The notes under the pieces are model-generated. The model ran no database searches. It saw only the letters and a list, made by a program, of their open reading frames with translations, and was not told the origin of the DNA. Positions 16,144-25,346 of a stretch of 64,000 bases of DNA are shown here, one piece after another. Origin of the DNA: Bacteroidales bacterium (GTDB lineage: Bacteria; Bacteroidota; Bacteroidia; Bacteroidales; GCA-2748055); contig JARGFP010000004.1 in NCBI GenBank assembly GCA_029210585.1, positions 78,244 through 142,243 of the forward strand. The letters are read 5' to 3'. The number at the start of each line of letters is the position of its first letter. Within the stretch, counting starts at the first letter, position 1. The position numbers and the translations under genes were made by a program.

Positions 16144-19100
16144 ATGTTTTCAAATCCGTACATACCGCATCCGTATACTGCCGGGATCATCCGATCGCTG
16201 GAGGATAAGGGAAACAAGGTGTTTCACCTGAAGGGATTGTCGGGATCTTCCAGGGCAGCCCTGTTCCAGGCTGTGGTGTCGGAGGCAAAAGGGAACCACC
16301 TGGTGCTGTTCCACGACAAGGAGGAGGCTGCCTATTTTTACACCGACCTGGTGAACCTGGAGGGAACACCGGAGCGAACGCTGTTTTTTCCTTCTTCCTA
16401 TAAACGATCGGTACAGTACGGTCAGACCGACGAGGCAAACATCATTACCCGCACACAGACCCTGAAGCGGCTGAATGAACAGCGTGTTTCGAGCTTCATC
16501 ATCACTTATGCCGAAGCGCTGCTGGAGCGGGTGATGACCCGGGCCGAACTGGGAAGGCACACCCTGGAGATCAAAACGGGGGAAAGCCTGGGCATGGAAT
16601 TCCTGGAGGAAGTGCTGAACACCTATCATTTCCAGCTGGTGGATTTTGTCTATGAACCGGGTCAGTACGCCATCCGGGGCGGGATCGCAGATGTCTTTTC
16701 CTATGCATCAAGCCAGCCCTGCCGCATCGACTTTTTTGGTGATGAGGTGGATTCCATCCGGTTGTTCGATGTGGAGACACAGCGTTCGCAGGAACAGATG
16801 AAGCGCATCTCGATCATTCCCAATGTCCAGTGGGAACAGGAGATGGGCGACAAAAGGGTCTCGTTCCTGGAGTTCATCCCTTCCAATACCACCATCTGGC
16901 TCGACGACCTGGAACTTGTGCTGGACCATATCAGAGATATTTGGGAAAAAACTACGATCGGAGCCGAAGGAAGACCGACAGGGATACCGCAGAAGTCCGG
17001 GGCTGAAGAGCGCAGAGAAAAGAAAGAGCGCGGGCTCGATAGAGGCGGACAAAGCGCCATGCCTCCATCACAAGACGACAGCGTATATTCTGAACGCACT
17101 GCCGACGGGAGCCATCCAGGATTAAAGGAAGCATTCCTGGTGCGCGAGGACCTTATCAGGGAAAAACTGGAGGACCATGCCCGGATTGAATTCACCCGAC
17201 CGGTACTGCCCGCTCCGGCGCAGGAATGGAAATTCAGCACCACCCCGCAGCCTCCCTTCAACAAGGATTTCGGACTGCTGGCCCGCATCCTGCACGAGAA
17301 CAACCGGAACGGCTTACACAACTATATTCTTTCTGAAAGCAGCAGTCAGCTCGAACGGCTGCGGGCCATCTTTGACGAGGTGCATCCCGGCCTGGCCTAC
17401 ACGGAAGGGACCACAACGGTGCACGAAGGATTCACCGACCATGACCTCAGGGTAGCGATCTACACCGACCACCAGATCTTCGACCGGTACCACAAGTTCA
17501 GGCTGCACGACCGCTTTACCAAAAAAGAGGCACTGTCGGTAAAGGAACTCTCCGGCCTTATGCCCGGCGACTACGTGGTGCATGTGGATCACGGTATCGG
17601 CAAGTTCGGCGGACTGGAACGGATCGATGTGAACGGACGCAGGCAGGAAGCGGTGCGCCTGGTGTACAAGGACAACGACGTGTTGTTCGTGAACATCCAC
17701 TCGCTCCACAAGATCTCCAAGTACAAAGGCAAGGAGGGACATGCGCCCCGGGTGTATAAGCTCGGCACCGGGGCCTGGCAGAAACTGAAGCAGAAGACCA
17801 AGAGCAAGGTCAAGGACATCGCCACCGAACTCATCGCCCTGTATGCCAGGCGCAGGGAGCAGAAAGGATTTGCATTTTCCCCCGACACCTACCTGCAACG
17901 TGAGCTGGAGGCTTCCTTTATATACGAGGACACCCCCGACCAGGAAAAAGCCACCCGGGACTTCAAGTCAGGCATGGAAGCAGAATTTCCCATGGACCGC
18001 CTGATCTGCGGCGACGTAGGGTTCGGCAAGACCGAAGTGGCCATTCGTGCCGCTTTCAAGGCCTTGAGTGACAGCAAACAGGTGGCAGTGCTGGTGCCCA
18101 CAACCGTGCTGGCTTTCCAGCATTACAACACCTTTAAGAACAGGCTGAAGGATTTTCCCTGTACCGTCGACTATATCAGCAGGTTCCGGACCGCCGGGGA
18201 GCAGACAAACATAGTGAAACGGCTGAAAGAGGGATCGCTCGACATCCTCATCGGCACCCACAAACTGGTGAGCCAGCAGGTGAAATTCAGGGACCTGGGA
18301 TTGCTGATCATCGATGAGGAACAGAAGTTCGGGGTATCGGTAAAAGAGAAACTGAAGCAGATCAAGCTGAACGTGGACACGCTGACCCTCACGGCCACAC
18401 CGATCCCCCGTACACTGCAGTTCTCCCTGATGGGCGCCAGGGACCTGTCCATTATCAATACCCCGCCCCCCAACAGGCACCCGATCATCACCGAGCTGCA
18501 TCCCTTCAACGAAGAGATCATCCGCGAAGCCATCGAGTATGAAGTAAGCCGGGGCGGACAGGTATTTTTCATCCACAACCGTGTCCAGAACATTGTCGAG
18601 GTGAAACAGATGGTCGATGCACTCGTACCCGGCATCCGGTCCGTGATCGCACACGGTCAGATGGAAGGGAAACAACTGGAAAAAGTGATGCTGGACTTCA
18701 TGGCAGGAGACCACGATGTGCTGATCGCCACCTCCATTATCGAGTCGGGACTCGATATTCCCAATACCAATACAATAATTATCAACAATGCGCACCACTT
18801 CGGACTCAGCGATCTGCACCAGCTCCGGGGGAGGGTCGGGAGGTCCAACAAGAAGGCATTCTGCTACCTGTTTGCCCCCCATGTGACCCTGCTTACGCAG
18901 GAAGCCCGCAGGCGTCTGAAGGCGATCGAGGAGCACTCCGGACTGGGCAGCGGATTCAACATCGCCATGCAGGACCTGGACATCCGGGGCGCCGGAAACC
19001 TGCTGGGAGCCGAGCAGAGCGGGTTTATTGCCGATATAGGTTTCGAGACCTATCACAAGATACTGAACGAGGCCATCCAGGAGCTGAAAGAGGGCATATT

Positions 19101-19614
19101 TTCCGACCTGTTCGAAAAGGAAACAGTTGAAAAAGCTGGTCCGAACCAACACTACGCACAAGATTGTCAGATCGACACCGACCTGGAACTGCTGTTGCCG
19201 GAATCCTATATTGCGAACATCTCTGAACGGATGCACCTGTACCGGGAACTTGACAGTATCGAGACCAGTGAAGCCCTGGAGCAATTCAGGAAGATGCTGA
19301 GGGACAGGTTCGGGGAGCTGCCTTCTGAAGCAGAGGAACTGTTGAACGTGGTCCGTCTCAGGTGGCTGGCCATGCAGACAGGTGTTGAAAAGATTATCTT
19401 GAAAAAGAGCACGCTGATCGCGTACTTTGTAAGTGACCCGGATGCACTGTTCTACCGGTCGCAGGTGTTTGAAAAAATAATCGGGAATATCCAGCGGAAT
19501 CCCCGGCTTTTCAGCATGCGACAGGACAAAGACCGGTTAAGTTTCAGGATGGAAAATACCGGCAGCATCGATGCAACATTCAGGATACTGGAACATCTGC
19601 AAGACGGGGAATAG
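16144..19614 (+). CDS. mfd: Transcription-repair coupling factor
   Basis: ATP-dependent translocase of 1156 residues that removes stalled RNA polymerase and recruits UvrA. Order: UvrB-like N-terminal domains (PGQYAIRGGIADVFSY), the RNA polymerase-interaction CarD-like domain (GDYVVHVDHGIGKFGGLERI), then the helicase core with Walker A GDVGFGKTEVAIRAAF, VLVPTTVLAFQHY, IIDEEQKFGV (DEEQ box), LTATPIPRTL, IIESGLDIPNTNTIIINN, QLRGRVGRS, and the C-terminal TRCF domain (QIDTDLELLLPESYI). Residues ~270-328 (nt ~16951-17130) form a polar, non-conserved stretch rich in Glu, Lys and Arg (GAEERREKKERG) in the linker after VWL-type domain 2, where homologues are short. A 26-nt gap separates it from coaX. 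Confidence 0.97.
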   Translation: MFSNPYIPHPYTAGIIRSLEDKGNKVFHLKGLSGSSRAALFQAVVSEAKGNHLVLFHDKEEAAYFYTDLVNLEGTPERTLFFPSSYKRSVQYGQTDEANIITRTQTLKRLNEQRVSSFIITYAEALLERVMTRAELGRHTLEIKTGESLGMEFLEEVLNTYHFQLVDFVYEPGQYAIRGGIADVFSYASSQPCRIDFFGDEVDSIRLFDVETQRSQEQMKRISIIPNVQWEQEMGDKRVSFLEFIPSNTTIWLDDLELVLDHIRDIWEKTTIGAEGRPTGIPQKSGAEERREKKERGLDRGGQSAMPPSQDDSVYSERTADGSHPGLKEAFLVREDLIREKLEDHARIEFTRPVLPAPAQEWKFSTTPQPPFNKDFGLLARILHENNRNGLHNYILSESSSQLERLRAIFDEVHPGLAYTEGTTTVHEGFTDHDLRVAIYTDHQIFDRYHKFRLHDRFTKKEALSVKELSGLMPGDYVVHVDHGIGKFGGLERIDVNGRRQEAVRLVYKDNDVLFVNIHSLHKISKYKGKEGHAPRVYKLGTGAWQKLKQKTKSKVKDIATELIALYARRREQKGFAFSPDTYLQRELEASFIYEDTPDQEKATRDFKSGMEAEFPMDRLICGDVGFGKTEVAIRAAFKALSDSKQVAVLVPTTVLAFQHYNTFKNRLKDFPCTVDYISRFRTAGEQTNIVKRLKEGSLDILIGTHKLVSQQVKFRDLGLLIIDEEQKFGVSVKEKLKQIKLNVDTLTLTATPIPRTLQFSLMGARDLSIINTPPPNRHPIITELHPFNEEIIREAIEYEVSRGGQVFFIHNRVQNIVEVKQMVDALVPGIRSVIAHGQMEGKQLEKVMLDFMAGDHDVLIATSIIESGLDIPNTNTIIINNAHHFGLSDLHQLRGRVGRSNKKAFCYLFAPHVTLLTQEARRRLKAIEEHSGLGSGFNIAMQDLDIRGAGNLLGAEQSGFIADIGFETYHKILNEAIQELKEGIFSDLFEKETVEKAGPNQHYAQDCQIDTDLELLLPESYIANISERMHLYRELDSIETSEALEQFRKMLRDRFGELPSEAEELLNVVRLRWLAMQTGVEKIILKKSTLIAYFVSDPDALFYRSQVFEKIIGNIQRNPRLFSMRQDKDRLSFRMENTGSIDATFRILEHLQDGE

Positions 19615-19640
19615 TTAAATAAACTTAAAAATAATCCTGC

Positions 19641-20387
19641 ATGAACCTGGTAATTGACCTGGGCAATACCTACGCAAAGATCGCGGTCTGCGAGGGCAAG
19701 GAGATCATCGAGAGTGCGGTATCGGATAAGATATCGAACCGGGAGATTGCTTATTTTATATCGCAATATGATACGCTGAAAGGCGCAATCATCTCCAGTG
19801 TTGTCAACCACTCCCGTGAACTTATCGATTACCTGGATGCTTCATTCGATACCTTCCTGGAGCTGACCAACACCACCCCCCTGCCGCTGACCAACCACTA
19901 CAAAACCCCGGAAACACTTGGATACGACAGGATTGCCGCGGTGACCGGTGCACACACTATTTTGCCGGGGAAGAACGTTCTCGTAATAGATGCGGGGACC
20001 GCCATCACTTTTGACGTTGTCACAGCTGAAGGAGCATACATGGGAGGGAACATTTCACCCGGACTGAACATGCGGTTCAGGGCGCTTCATAAATTTACGA
20101 ACAGGCTGCCACACCTGTCGGCAGAAGACGCCGATGTGAAGCAGCTGGGTGTAACCACCAATGAAGCGATCATATCCGGGGTGATCAATGGCCTGACATA
20201 CGAGATAGAGGGCTATATTTCAAGCATTTCCCGTCAGTACAAAGACCTCCAGGTGGTTTTGACCGGGGGAGATGCAAATTCTTTTGATAAAAACTTAAAA
20301 AATAGCATCTTTGTGGTCGCGCATCTGAACCTTATAGGATTAAACAGAATTTTAGACTACAATGCAGAGAAAAAACAAAGGGATTAG
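19641..20387 (+). CDS. coaX: Type III pantothenate kinase
   Basis: ATP-dependent phosphorylation of pantothenate, the first step to coenzyme A; 248 residues. The ASKHA fold is clear: phosphate-1 loop MNLVIDLGNTYAKIAV, TPETLGYDRIAAVTGA, phosphate-2 loop VIDAGTAITFDVV, substrate site GGNISPGLNMRFRALHKFTNRLP, and VVLTGGDAN near the C-terminus. It starts 26 nt after mfd, and its end overlaps the following outer-membrane gene by 26 nt, so translation is probably coupled. Confidence 0.95.
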   Translation: MNLVIDLGNTYAKIAVCEGKEIIESAVSDKISNREIAYFISQYDTLKGAIISSVVNHSRELIDYLDASFDTFLELTNTTPLPLTNHYKTPETLGYDRIAAVTGAHTILPGKNVLVIDAGTAITFDVVTAEGAYMGGNISPGLNMRFRALHKFTNRLPHLSAEDADVKQLGVTTNEAIISGVINGLTYEIEGYISSISRQYKDLQVVLTGGDANSFDKNLKNSIFVVAHLNLIGLNRILDYNAEKKQRD

Positions 20388-21672
20388 CTTTTTGGCAGTG
20401 CTTCTCTCCTTTCTTGCCATCCAGGCTTATTCGCAGGTAAACACCTATTCTCCTTACACAAGGTTCGGACTTGGCGATATTGCGCGTGCCGGCTTCGGAC
20501 AGAACCAGGCCATGGGTGGAACCGGGCTTGCCATCCAGGAAGAAAATAAACTGAACTACCTGAATCCCGCCGCCTATGCAGCACGGGACAGCATGTCGGT
20601 GTTGCTGGATTTCGGGATGAGTGCCTACACGAACCGGTACAGCACCAGGCAGCTGTCCAACCGCTGGTACAATGGCAACTTCCATCATATCGCACTCTCT
20701 GTGCCCATTGGAAATCATTTTGCCATGGCCACCGGGATCGTACCCTTCAGCTCGGTCGGATACAATATCAAGCAGGAATACGACAATTTGGGTACCGGTG
20801 ATGCGATTGACTATTATTTCAAGGGAACCGGCGGGATAATGAAATATTTTGCAGGACTCTCAGCCGAAGCCTTCAACAGGATCTCCGTAGGGGTGAACAT
20901 GAATTACCTCCTTGGGGATATCACCAGGCAGCGATCCATCACATTCCCCAAAAACAGGGGATTTGCCGAAACCCGCTCTGTGGAGGAAATCAATATCAGT
21001 CAGGTCTATTTTGGATTCGGATTGCAGTACAAGGAGGTATTTGATGACCGGTTCTTTTTCACGCTGGCAGGCACCTATGACATGGAAGCCAACTTGAAAT
21101 CAGCCTTCAGTTCTTCCGTTACGAATTATTTCCAGGGAACACCCGGAGCTGTCAATGATTCAACCATTATTTTTCCTGAATTCCCCATCCGGGATGACAG
21201 GACAGAAGAACCCATCATCATTCCTTCCAGGATTGGAGTCGGGATCGCACTCGGAATTCCCGGAAAGCTTACAGTGACAGGTGATTACTACCTGCAGGAC
21301 TGGGCAGCAGTGGATAATTCCCCGTTGTATGAAGAAGGATTCGACCTTGCCAGCGCAACATCGATGCACGCAGGCATTGAATATACTCCCGATTTTCAAG
21401 CCTTCAGGGGATACCATAACTTAATGAGCTACAGGCTCGGCGGATACATGAACGAATCGTATGTCATGATCGGAGATTACCAGCTTAAAGATTATGGCAT
21501 AACTTTTGGAGTAGGTCTACCACTTGGCAGAACCAGGTCTTCGATGAACATCGCGTTTACCTATGGTTCAAGAGGTACACTGGAGAATAATTTAGTAAAG
21601 GAAAATTATGGTATTCTTACATTTAGTGTAACTTTGCACGATCTTTGGTTCTACAAGCGAAAATTTGATTAA
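20362..21672 (+). CDS. Outer-membrane beta-barrel protein (FadL/OmpP1-like region)
   Basis: A 436-residue protein with a signal peptide (cut after QAYS or AYSQ) and a beta-rich body. NTYSPYTRFGLGDIARAGFGQNQAMGGTGLA and LNYLNPAAYAA are the typical opening of Bacteroidota FadL-like barrel proteins; alternating polar and aromatic residues continue to the terminal TLHDLWFYKRKFD. It sits in the block coaX - OMP - TPR - lptC, which I believe recurs across Bacteroidales, so a role in outer-membrane assembly or transport is plausible. The exact function is unknown. The start overlaps coaX. Confidence 0.8.
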   Translation: MQRKNKGISFLAVLLSFLAIQAYSQVNTYSPYTRFGLGDIARAGFGQNQAMGGTGLAIQEENKLNYLNPAAYAARDSMSVLLDFGMSAYTNRYSTRQLSNRWYNGNFHHIALSVPIGNHFAMATGIVPFSSVGYNIKQEYDNLGTGDAIDYYFKGTGGIMKYFAGLSAEAFNRISVGVNMNYLLGDITRQRSITFPKNRGFAETRSVEEINISQVYFGFGLQYKEVFDDRFFFTLAGTYDMEANLKSAFSSSVTNYFQGTPGAVNDSTIIFPEFPIRDDRTEEPIIIPSRIGVGIALGIPGKLTVTGDYYLQDWAAVDNSPLYEEGFDLASATSMHAGIEYTPDFQAFRGYHNLMSYRLGGYMNESYVMIGDYQLKDYGITFGVGLPLGRTRSSMNIAFTYGSRGTLENNLVKENYGILTFSVTLHDLWFYKRKFD

Positions 21673-21691
21673 TATACCTGGAAAAAACTGA

Positions 21692-23038
21692 ATGATGAAA
21701 ACTGTAGCACTTAAGTCACTGCTTGTCTCCGCCCTGGCATTTATGATGCTGGTGCCGGTAATGTCGCAGAAGGGGGTTGATGATGGCTCGAAATACGGAC
21801 AAGGTCAGGACAGCATCAACTGCCTGATGAACCTCTCCCTGTACAGGGAATTTTTCAAGCACAACAACTACAACGATGCGATCAGGTCATGGAGAAAGGC
21901 TTTTAATGAGTGTCCTGCCTCCAGTGAAAACATGTATGTTGATGGCGTAAAGATGTACAAGAAATTCATTTCCGGCGAGAAGAACCCGGATGTGGTTGAT
22001 GCTTACGTCGATACCATTATGCTGATTTATGACCAGCGGATTACCTATTTCAATGACGAAGCCAATGTGCTCGGGCGTAAAGCCATCGATTTGCTCAGGT
22101 ACAGGAAAGACAATATCGAATCCATTGAACAGTCGTACAATTTCCTGGGCAGGAGTATCAGGCTGGATCCGGATAAGGCGCGTGACGCCGTACTCATTCT
22201 CTTTACAAACGCAAGCGTATCCCTGAACAAGGCTGGTGTAATCACCGTGGACGATGCCATTGAGGATTATTTCCTGGCAAGTCAGATCATCGATGAGCAG
22301 TTGGATAAAAACCCCAATAATACGCACTTTACAAGGGCCAAGGAAAATGTGGATGAACTCATGCTGGATGCAAACATCATGAATTGCGATGCATTGAACC
22401 GGTATTACGAGCCTAAATTTGAAGCCAACAAGAATGACGAGGCATTCCTGAATAATATGATCGATTTCTATTATACAGCTGCATGCGACAGGTCAGATAT
22501 GTACGTAATGGCCTCTGAACAGCTTTACAAGATCAACCCTTCCCACGAATCGGCCTACAAACTGGCAAGGCTCCTCGTTGCAAAGGAAACATACGACAAA
22601 GCCAGCCAGTATTACAAGGAGGCAGTATCCGGCGATGCTGATAACGATACAAAAGCGCAGTATTATTATGAGCTTGCGCAGGTCACACGGGTATTGGGCA
22701 ACACCTGCGAGGCCATAGAATATGCCAGGGAAGCAGTCAAGAATGACCCTGGTTATGGAAATGCATTTATCCTGCTTGGCGACCTCTATATTGAAAGCAG
22801 GGAGAATCTCGGGGATGAATTTGAACAGCGGACTGCATTCTGGGCAGCTGCCGACAAGTATATCCAGGCAAAGAATGTGGATGCATCCACTGCCTCCGAT
22901 GCCAACAAGCGGATCAGCGATTATGCATCGCAGTATCCTGATGGTGAAGCCATTTTCTTCCGCACCCTGCAGGAAGGCGATTCCTACCTGGTTAAAGGAT
23001 GTATCAATGAATATACCACGGTCAGGCCCAGGAAATAA
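21692..23038 (+). CDS. TPR-repeat periplasmic protein
   Basis: A 448-residue protein with a signal peptide (cleavage near VMSQ) and helical repeats: SLYREFFKHNNYNDAIRSWRKAFNECP at the N-terminus and a classic TPR pair near the C-terminus (AQYYYELAQVTRVLGNTCEAIEYAREAVKNDPGYGNAFILLGDLYI). It probably acts as a scaffold in the periplasm with the neighbouring outer-membrane protein, from which it is separated by 19 nt. The start could be either Met of the MMKT pair. Confidence 0.85.
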   Translation: MMKTVALKSLLVSALAFMMLVPVMSQKGVDDGSKYGQGQDSINCLMNLSLYREFFKHNNYNDAIRSWRKAFNECPASSENMYVDGVKMYKKFISGEKNPDVVDAYVDTIMLIYDQRITYFNDEANVLGRKAIDLLRYRKDNIESIEQSYNFLGRSIRLDPDKARDAVLILFTNASVSLNKAGVITVDDAIEDYFLASQIIDEQLDKNPNNTHFTRAKENVDELMLDANIMNCDALNRYYEPKFEANKNDEAFLNNMIDFYYTAACDRSDMYVMASEQLYKINPSHESAYKLARLLVAKETYDKASQYYKEAVSGDADNDTKAQYYYELAQVTRVLGNTCEAIEYAREAVKNDPGYGNAFILLGDLYIESRENLGDEFEQRTAFWAAADKYIQAKNVDASTASDANKRISDYASQYPDGEAIFFRTLQEGDSYLVKGCINEYTTVRPRK

Positions 23039-23061
23039 ATGGGTTAAAATATAAGGAGAGG

Positions 23062-23127
23062 CTGCCTTTAGGGTCGGAATCGTTTTAAAATCAGAAATGG
23101 TTCCGTAACTTTGAAGGCAGTTTTTTT
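23062..23127 (+). terminator. Possible intrinsic terminator after TPR gene
   Basis: ctgcctt (23062-23068) pairs with aaggcag (23114-23120), which is followed by seven Ts (23121-23127). Inside the loop cggaa and ttccg can also pair. The long loop makes it weaker than a textbook terminator. Confidence 0.5.
23106..23113 (+). promoter_or_regulatory. Bacteroidota -7 box upstream of lptC
   Basis: TAACTTTG matches TAnnTTTG, 51 nt before the lptC start. It overlaps the possible terminator. Confidence 0.4.
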
Positions 23128-23163
23128 GTAAAACCCTCATCATAGGATATAGTTAATTCAGTT

Positions 23164-23760
23164 GTGCAAAGACAGACAGTTATAAGCATTTTCACCCGAA
23201 GCAGGCAGCACCGGCCGGCGGCAGCCATCCTTGTCTTGACAGCCCTGTTTCTGACAGCGTGTGAGAATGATATTGAGAAAATCAACATGCTGAACACCAG
23301 CGGTAATTATCCGGATGTGAGGGGGCAGGATATCGAGGTGATCTACAGCGATTCAGCACGGGTGAAGGTGCAGATGTTCGCGTCGGAGCTGAACCAGTAC
23401 AACAATGCTGAAAAGCCCTACAGCGAATTTCCACAGGGAATGAAAGTCTTTTTTTTCAACGACAGCATGGAAATCGAATCAGAGATCCATGCCAATTATG
23501 CAATCTACTACAACGACGAAAAGCTCTGGCACGCCACGGGCAATGTCATTGCCGAAAACCACAAGACAGGTGAAAGGCTTGATACGGAAGAACTCTTCTG
23601 GAATGAAGAAAAAGAGGAGATCTATTCAGACTCTTATACACGCATTGTCAACGAAAACGGAACATTCTACGGACAAAACGGTTTCAGGTCAAATCAATCA
23701 TTAACCGAATACACCCTGATCGGATCCAAGGGTGTGGTAAATATCCAGGAAGATGAATAA
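23164..23760 (+). CDS. lptC: LPS export periplasmic protein LptC
   Basis: A 198-residue lipoprotein-type LptC. N-terminal hydrophobic segment with a lipobox LTAC at Cys30, then the periplasmic beta-jellyroll: VRGQDIEVIYSDSARVKVQMFASEL, MKVFFFNDSMEIESEIHANYAIYYNDEKLWHATGNVIAENHKTGERLDTEELFWNEEKEEIYSD. It would receive LPS from LptBFG and pass it to LptA. The start is GTG at 23164, the first in-frame start before the lipobox; no ATG exists in that stretch. It overlaps the next small gene by 8 nt. Confidence 0.9.
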   Translation: MQRQTVISIFTRSRQHRPAAAILVLTALFLTACENDIEKINMLNTSGNYPDVRGQDIEVIYSDSARVKVQMFASELNQYNNAEKPYSEFPQGMKVFFFNDSMEIESEIHANYAIYYNDEKLWHATGNVIAENHKTGERLDTEELFWNEEKEEIYSDSYTRIVNENGTFYGQNGFRSNQSLTEYTLIGSKGVVNIQEDE

Positions 23761-23935
23761 AGCAGGTGTCATTCTCGAAATTATCTGGTTCGTCATGGGC
23801 GGACTGTTCCTATTTATCGGTGTGGATGTTACCATCGACAGCGGAATCGGTGACAGCTGGTACTATCTCCTCTTCGCGTTCCTTGCGCTGGTCATGTACC
23901 TGCGAAGACGGAAAATCCGCATATCTGGAAAATAG
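23753..23935 (+). CDS. 60-residue two-helix membrane protein
   Basis: Two hydrophobic helices (VILEIIWFVMGGLFLFIGV and WYYLLFAFLALVMYL) joined by a short polar loop, ending in a basic tail LRRRKIRISGK, so both ends are likely cytoplasmic. The start overlaps lptC and the stop is 1 nt before the CNNM gene, which argues that it is a real, coupled gene. No family recognised. Confidence 0.7.
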   Translation: MNKAGVILEIIWFVMGGLFLFIGVDVTIDSGIGDSWYYLLFAFLALVMYLRRRKIRISGK

Positions 23936-23936
23936 C

Positions 23937-25199
23937 ATGCCGGACGCACTCATTATACTGGTCGCACTTCTCTTCTCGGCATTTTTTTCCGGAATGGAAA
24001 TTGCCTTCCTCACCTCCAACAAGCTGCGGATAGAGATCGACAAGAAACACAAAGCCTTCGCATCCCGGATCATTTCCGTGTTTACCCGCAACCCGGCCCG
24101 GTACATCGCCACCATGCTGGTGGGCAATAACATTGCACTTGTAATCTATGGTATCGCATTTGCCAGGGTGCTTGAAGATCCGGTTACCAACCTGCTGAAT
24201 ACCCATTCAGAAGCATTGGTACTGCTGGCACAGACCATCCTGTCCACACTGCTGATCCTGCTTACTGCTGAATTCCTGCCCAAGGCACTCTTCAGGATCA
24301 ACCCGAACGGCGCATTGCGCATATTCTCGCTGCCGGTAATGATCTTTTACATTATCCTGTACCCGATTTCGATCCTCTCCATCGGGATCTCGCATTTCAC
24401 CATGCGGTATATCCTGAAGTTACGGATGGAAGGGATGGCTGGTCAGACCGTATTCGGAAAAGTGGACCTGAGCCACCTGGTCACGGAAAGCCACCCGCAA
24501 TACGAAACAGATGCAAATATTACGCAGGACCTGAAGATCTTTAAAAACGCAATGGAACTCTCCGAACTCAAAGTGCGTGATTGCATGATTCCCCGTCCGG
24601 AAATTGTTGCCATGGAGATCGAAAGCACGGTGCGGCAACTGACAGATACATTTATTGAGACGGGACTGAGCCGCATTCTTATTTACCGGGATAATATCGA
24701 TAATATCATCGGGTATGTCAACTCCAAGGACATGTTCCAGAACCCCGAACATATCGGCAATTTTCTTAAAACAGTACCCGTCGTTCCGGAAACCCTCCCG
24801 GTGAACAGGATCCTCAAGTCCTTCATCAAGGATCAGAAAGGGATTGCCGTTGTACTGGATGAGTTTGGCGGAACATCGGGACTGATCACCACAGAGGATG
24901 TGATCGAGGAGATCTTTGGCGAAATCGAAGATGAACACGACACCATTGAACTTGTCAGCCAGCAAATCAGCGAAAACAAGTACAGGCTGTCGGGCCGCCA
25001 TGAGATCAATTACCTCAACGACACCTTCCACCTGCAGCTGCCGGAATCAGAGGAATACGACACCCTTGCCGGCTTTATCATCTATCACCTGAAGAACATC
25101 CCGGGACTGAATGAGACCATCAAGATCAATCAGTTCGTAATGAAGGTGATCAAAGTAAGTGCCAACCGCATTGAGCTGGTGGAAATGACCGTGGAATAG
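23937..25199 (+). CDS. CNNM/CorC-type membrane protein with CBS pair
   Basis: A 420-residue hemolysin C-like transporter. An N-terminal CNNM (DUF21) domain with four hydrophobic segments (ALIILVALLFSAFFSGMEIAFL, ATMLVGNNIALVIYGIAFA, ILLTAEFLPKALFRINP), then a CBS pair (VRDCMIPRPEIVAMEIES, GLSRILIYRDNIDNIIGYVNSKDMF, IKDQKGIAVVLDEFGGTSGLITTEDVIEEIFGEIEDE), then a CorC/HlyC C-terminal domain (YRLSGRHEINYLND). The family is implicated in magnesium/cobalt efflux; gliding protein GldE is a related member. The start at 23937 gives a normal N-terminus; an upstream in-frame start would run through the small membrane protein. Confidence 0.9.
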   Translation: MPDALIILVALLFSAFFSGMEIAFLTSNKLRIEIDKKHKAFASRIISVFTRNPARYIATMLVGNNIALVIYGIAFARVLEDPVTNLLNTHSEALVLLAQTILSTLLILLTAEFLPKALFRINPNGALRIFSLPVMIFYIILYPISILSIGISHFTMRYILKLRMEGMAGQTVFGKVDLSHLVTESHPQYETDANITQDLKIFKNAMELSELKVRDCMIPRPEIVAMEIESTVRQLTDTFIETGLSRILIYRDNIDNIIGYVNSKDMFQNPEHIGNFLKTVPVVPETLPVNRILKSFIKDQKGIAVVLDEFGGTSGLITTEDVIEEIFGEIEDEHDTIELVSQQISENKYRLSGRHEINYLNDTFHLQLPESEEYDTLAGFIIYHLKNIPGLNETIKINQFVMKVIKVSANRIELVEMTVE

Positions 25200-25271
25200 G
25201 TCCGCGGGGCCGGCTGTTTAGTTGCCTCTTTTCTACCGAAATAGGGTGCGCTTTTATCCTGCACTTCTTTT

Positions 25272-25300
25272 TTTGTTTCAACCTATTATTACTATATTCG
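25272..25300 (+). promoter_or_regulatory. Possible promoter of ppiD-like gene
   Basis: TTTG at 25272-25275, a 17-nt spacer and TATATTCG at 25293-25300 resemble the Bacteroidota -33/-7 pair with one mismatch, 47 nt upstream of the ATG. Confidence 0.45.
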
Positions 25301-25346
25301 TACGCTCAAAAAAATAGAACAATACTGTAACTGAAATTTATATTAA

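Noticed and set aside
17968-19284. A 438-codon open frame on the minus strand inside mfd
   Set aside because: It is the antisense shadow of conserved helicase motifs; its product has no recognisable domain.
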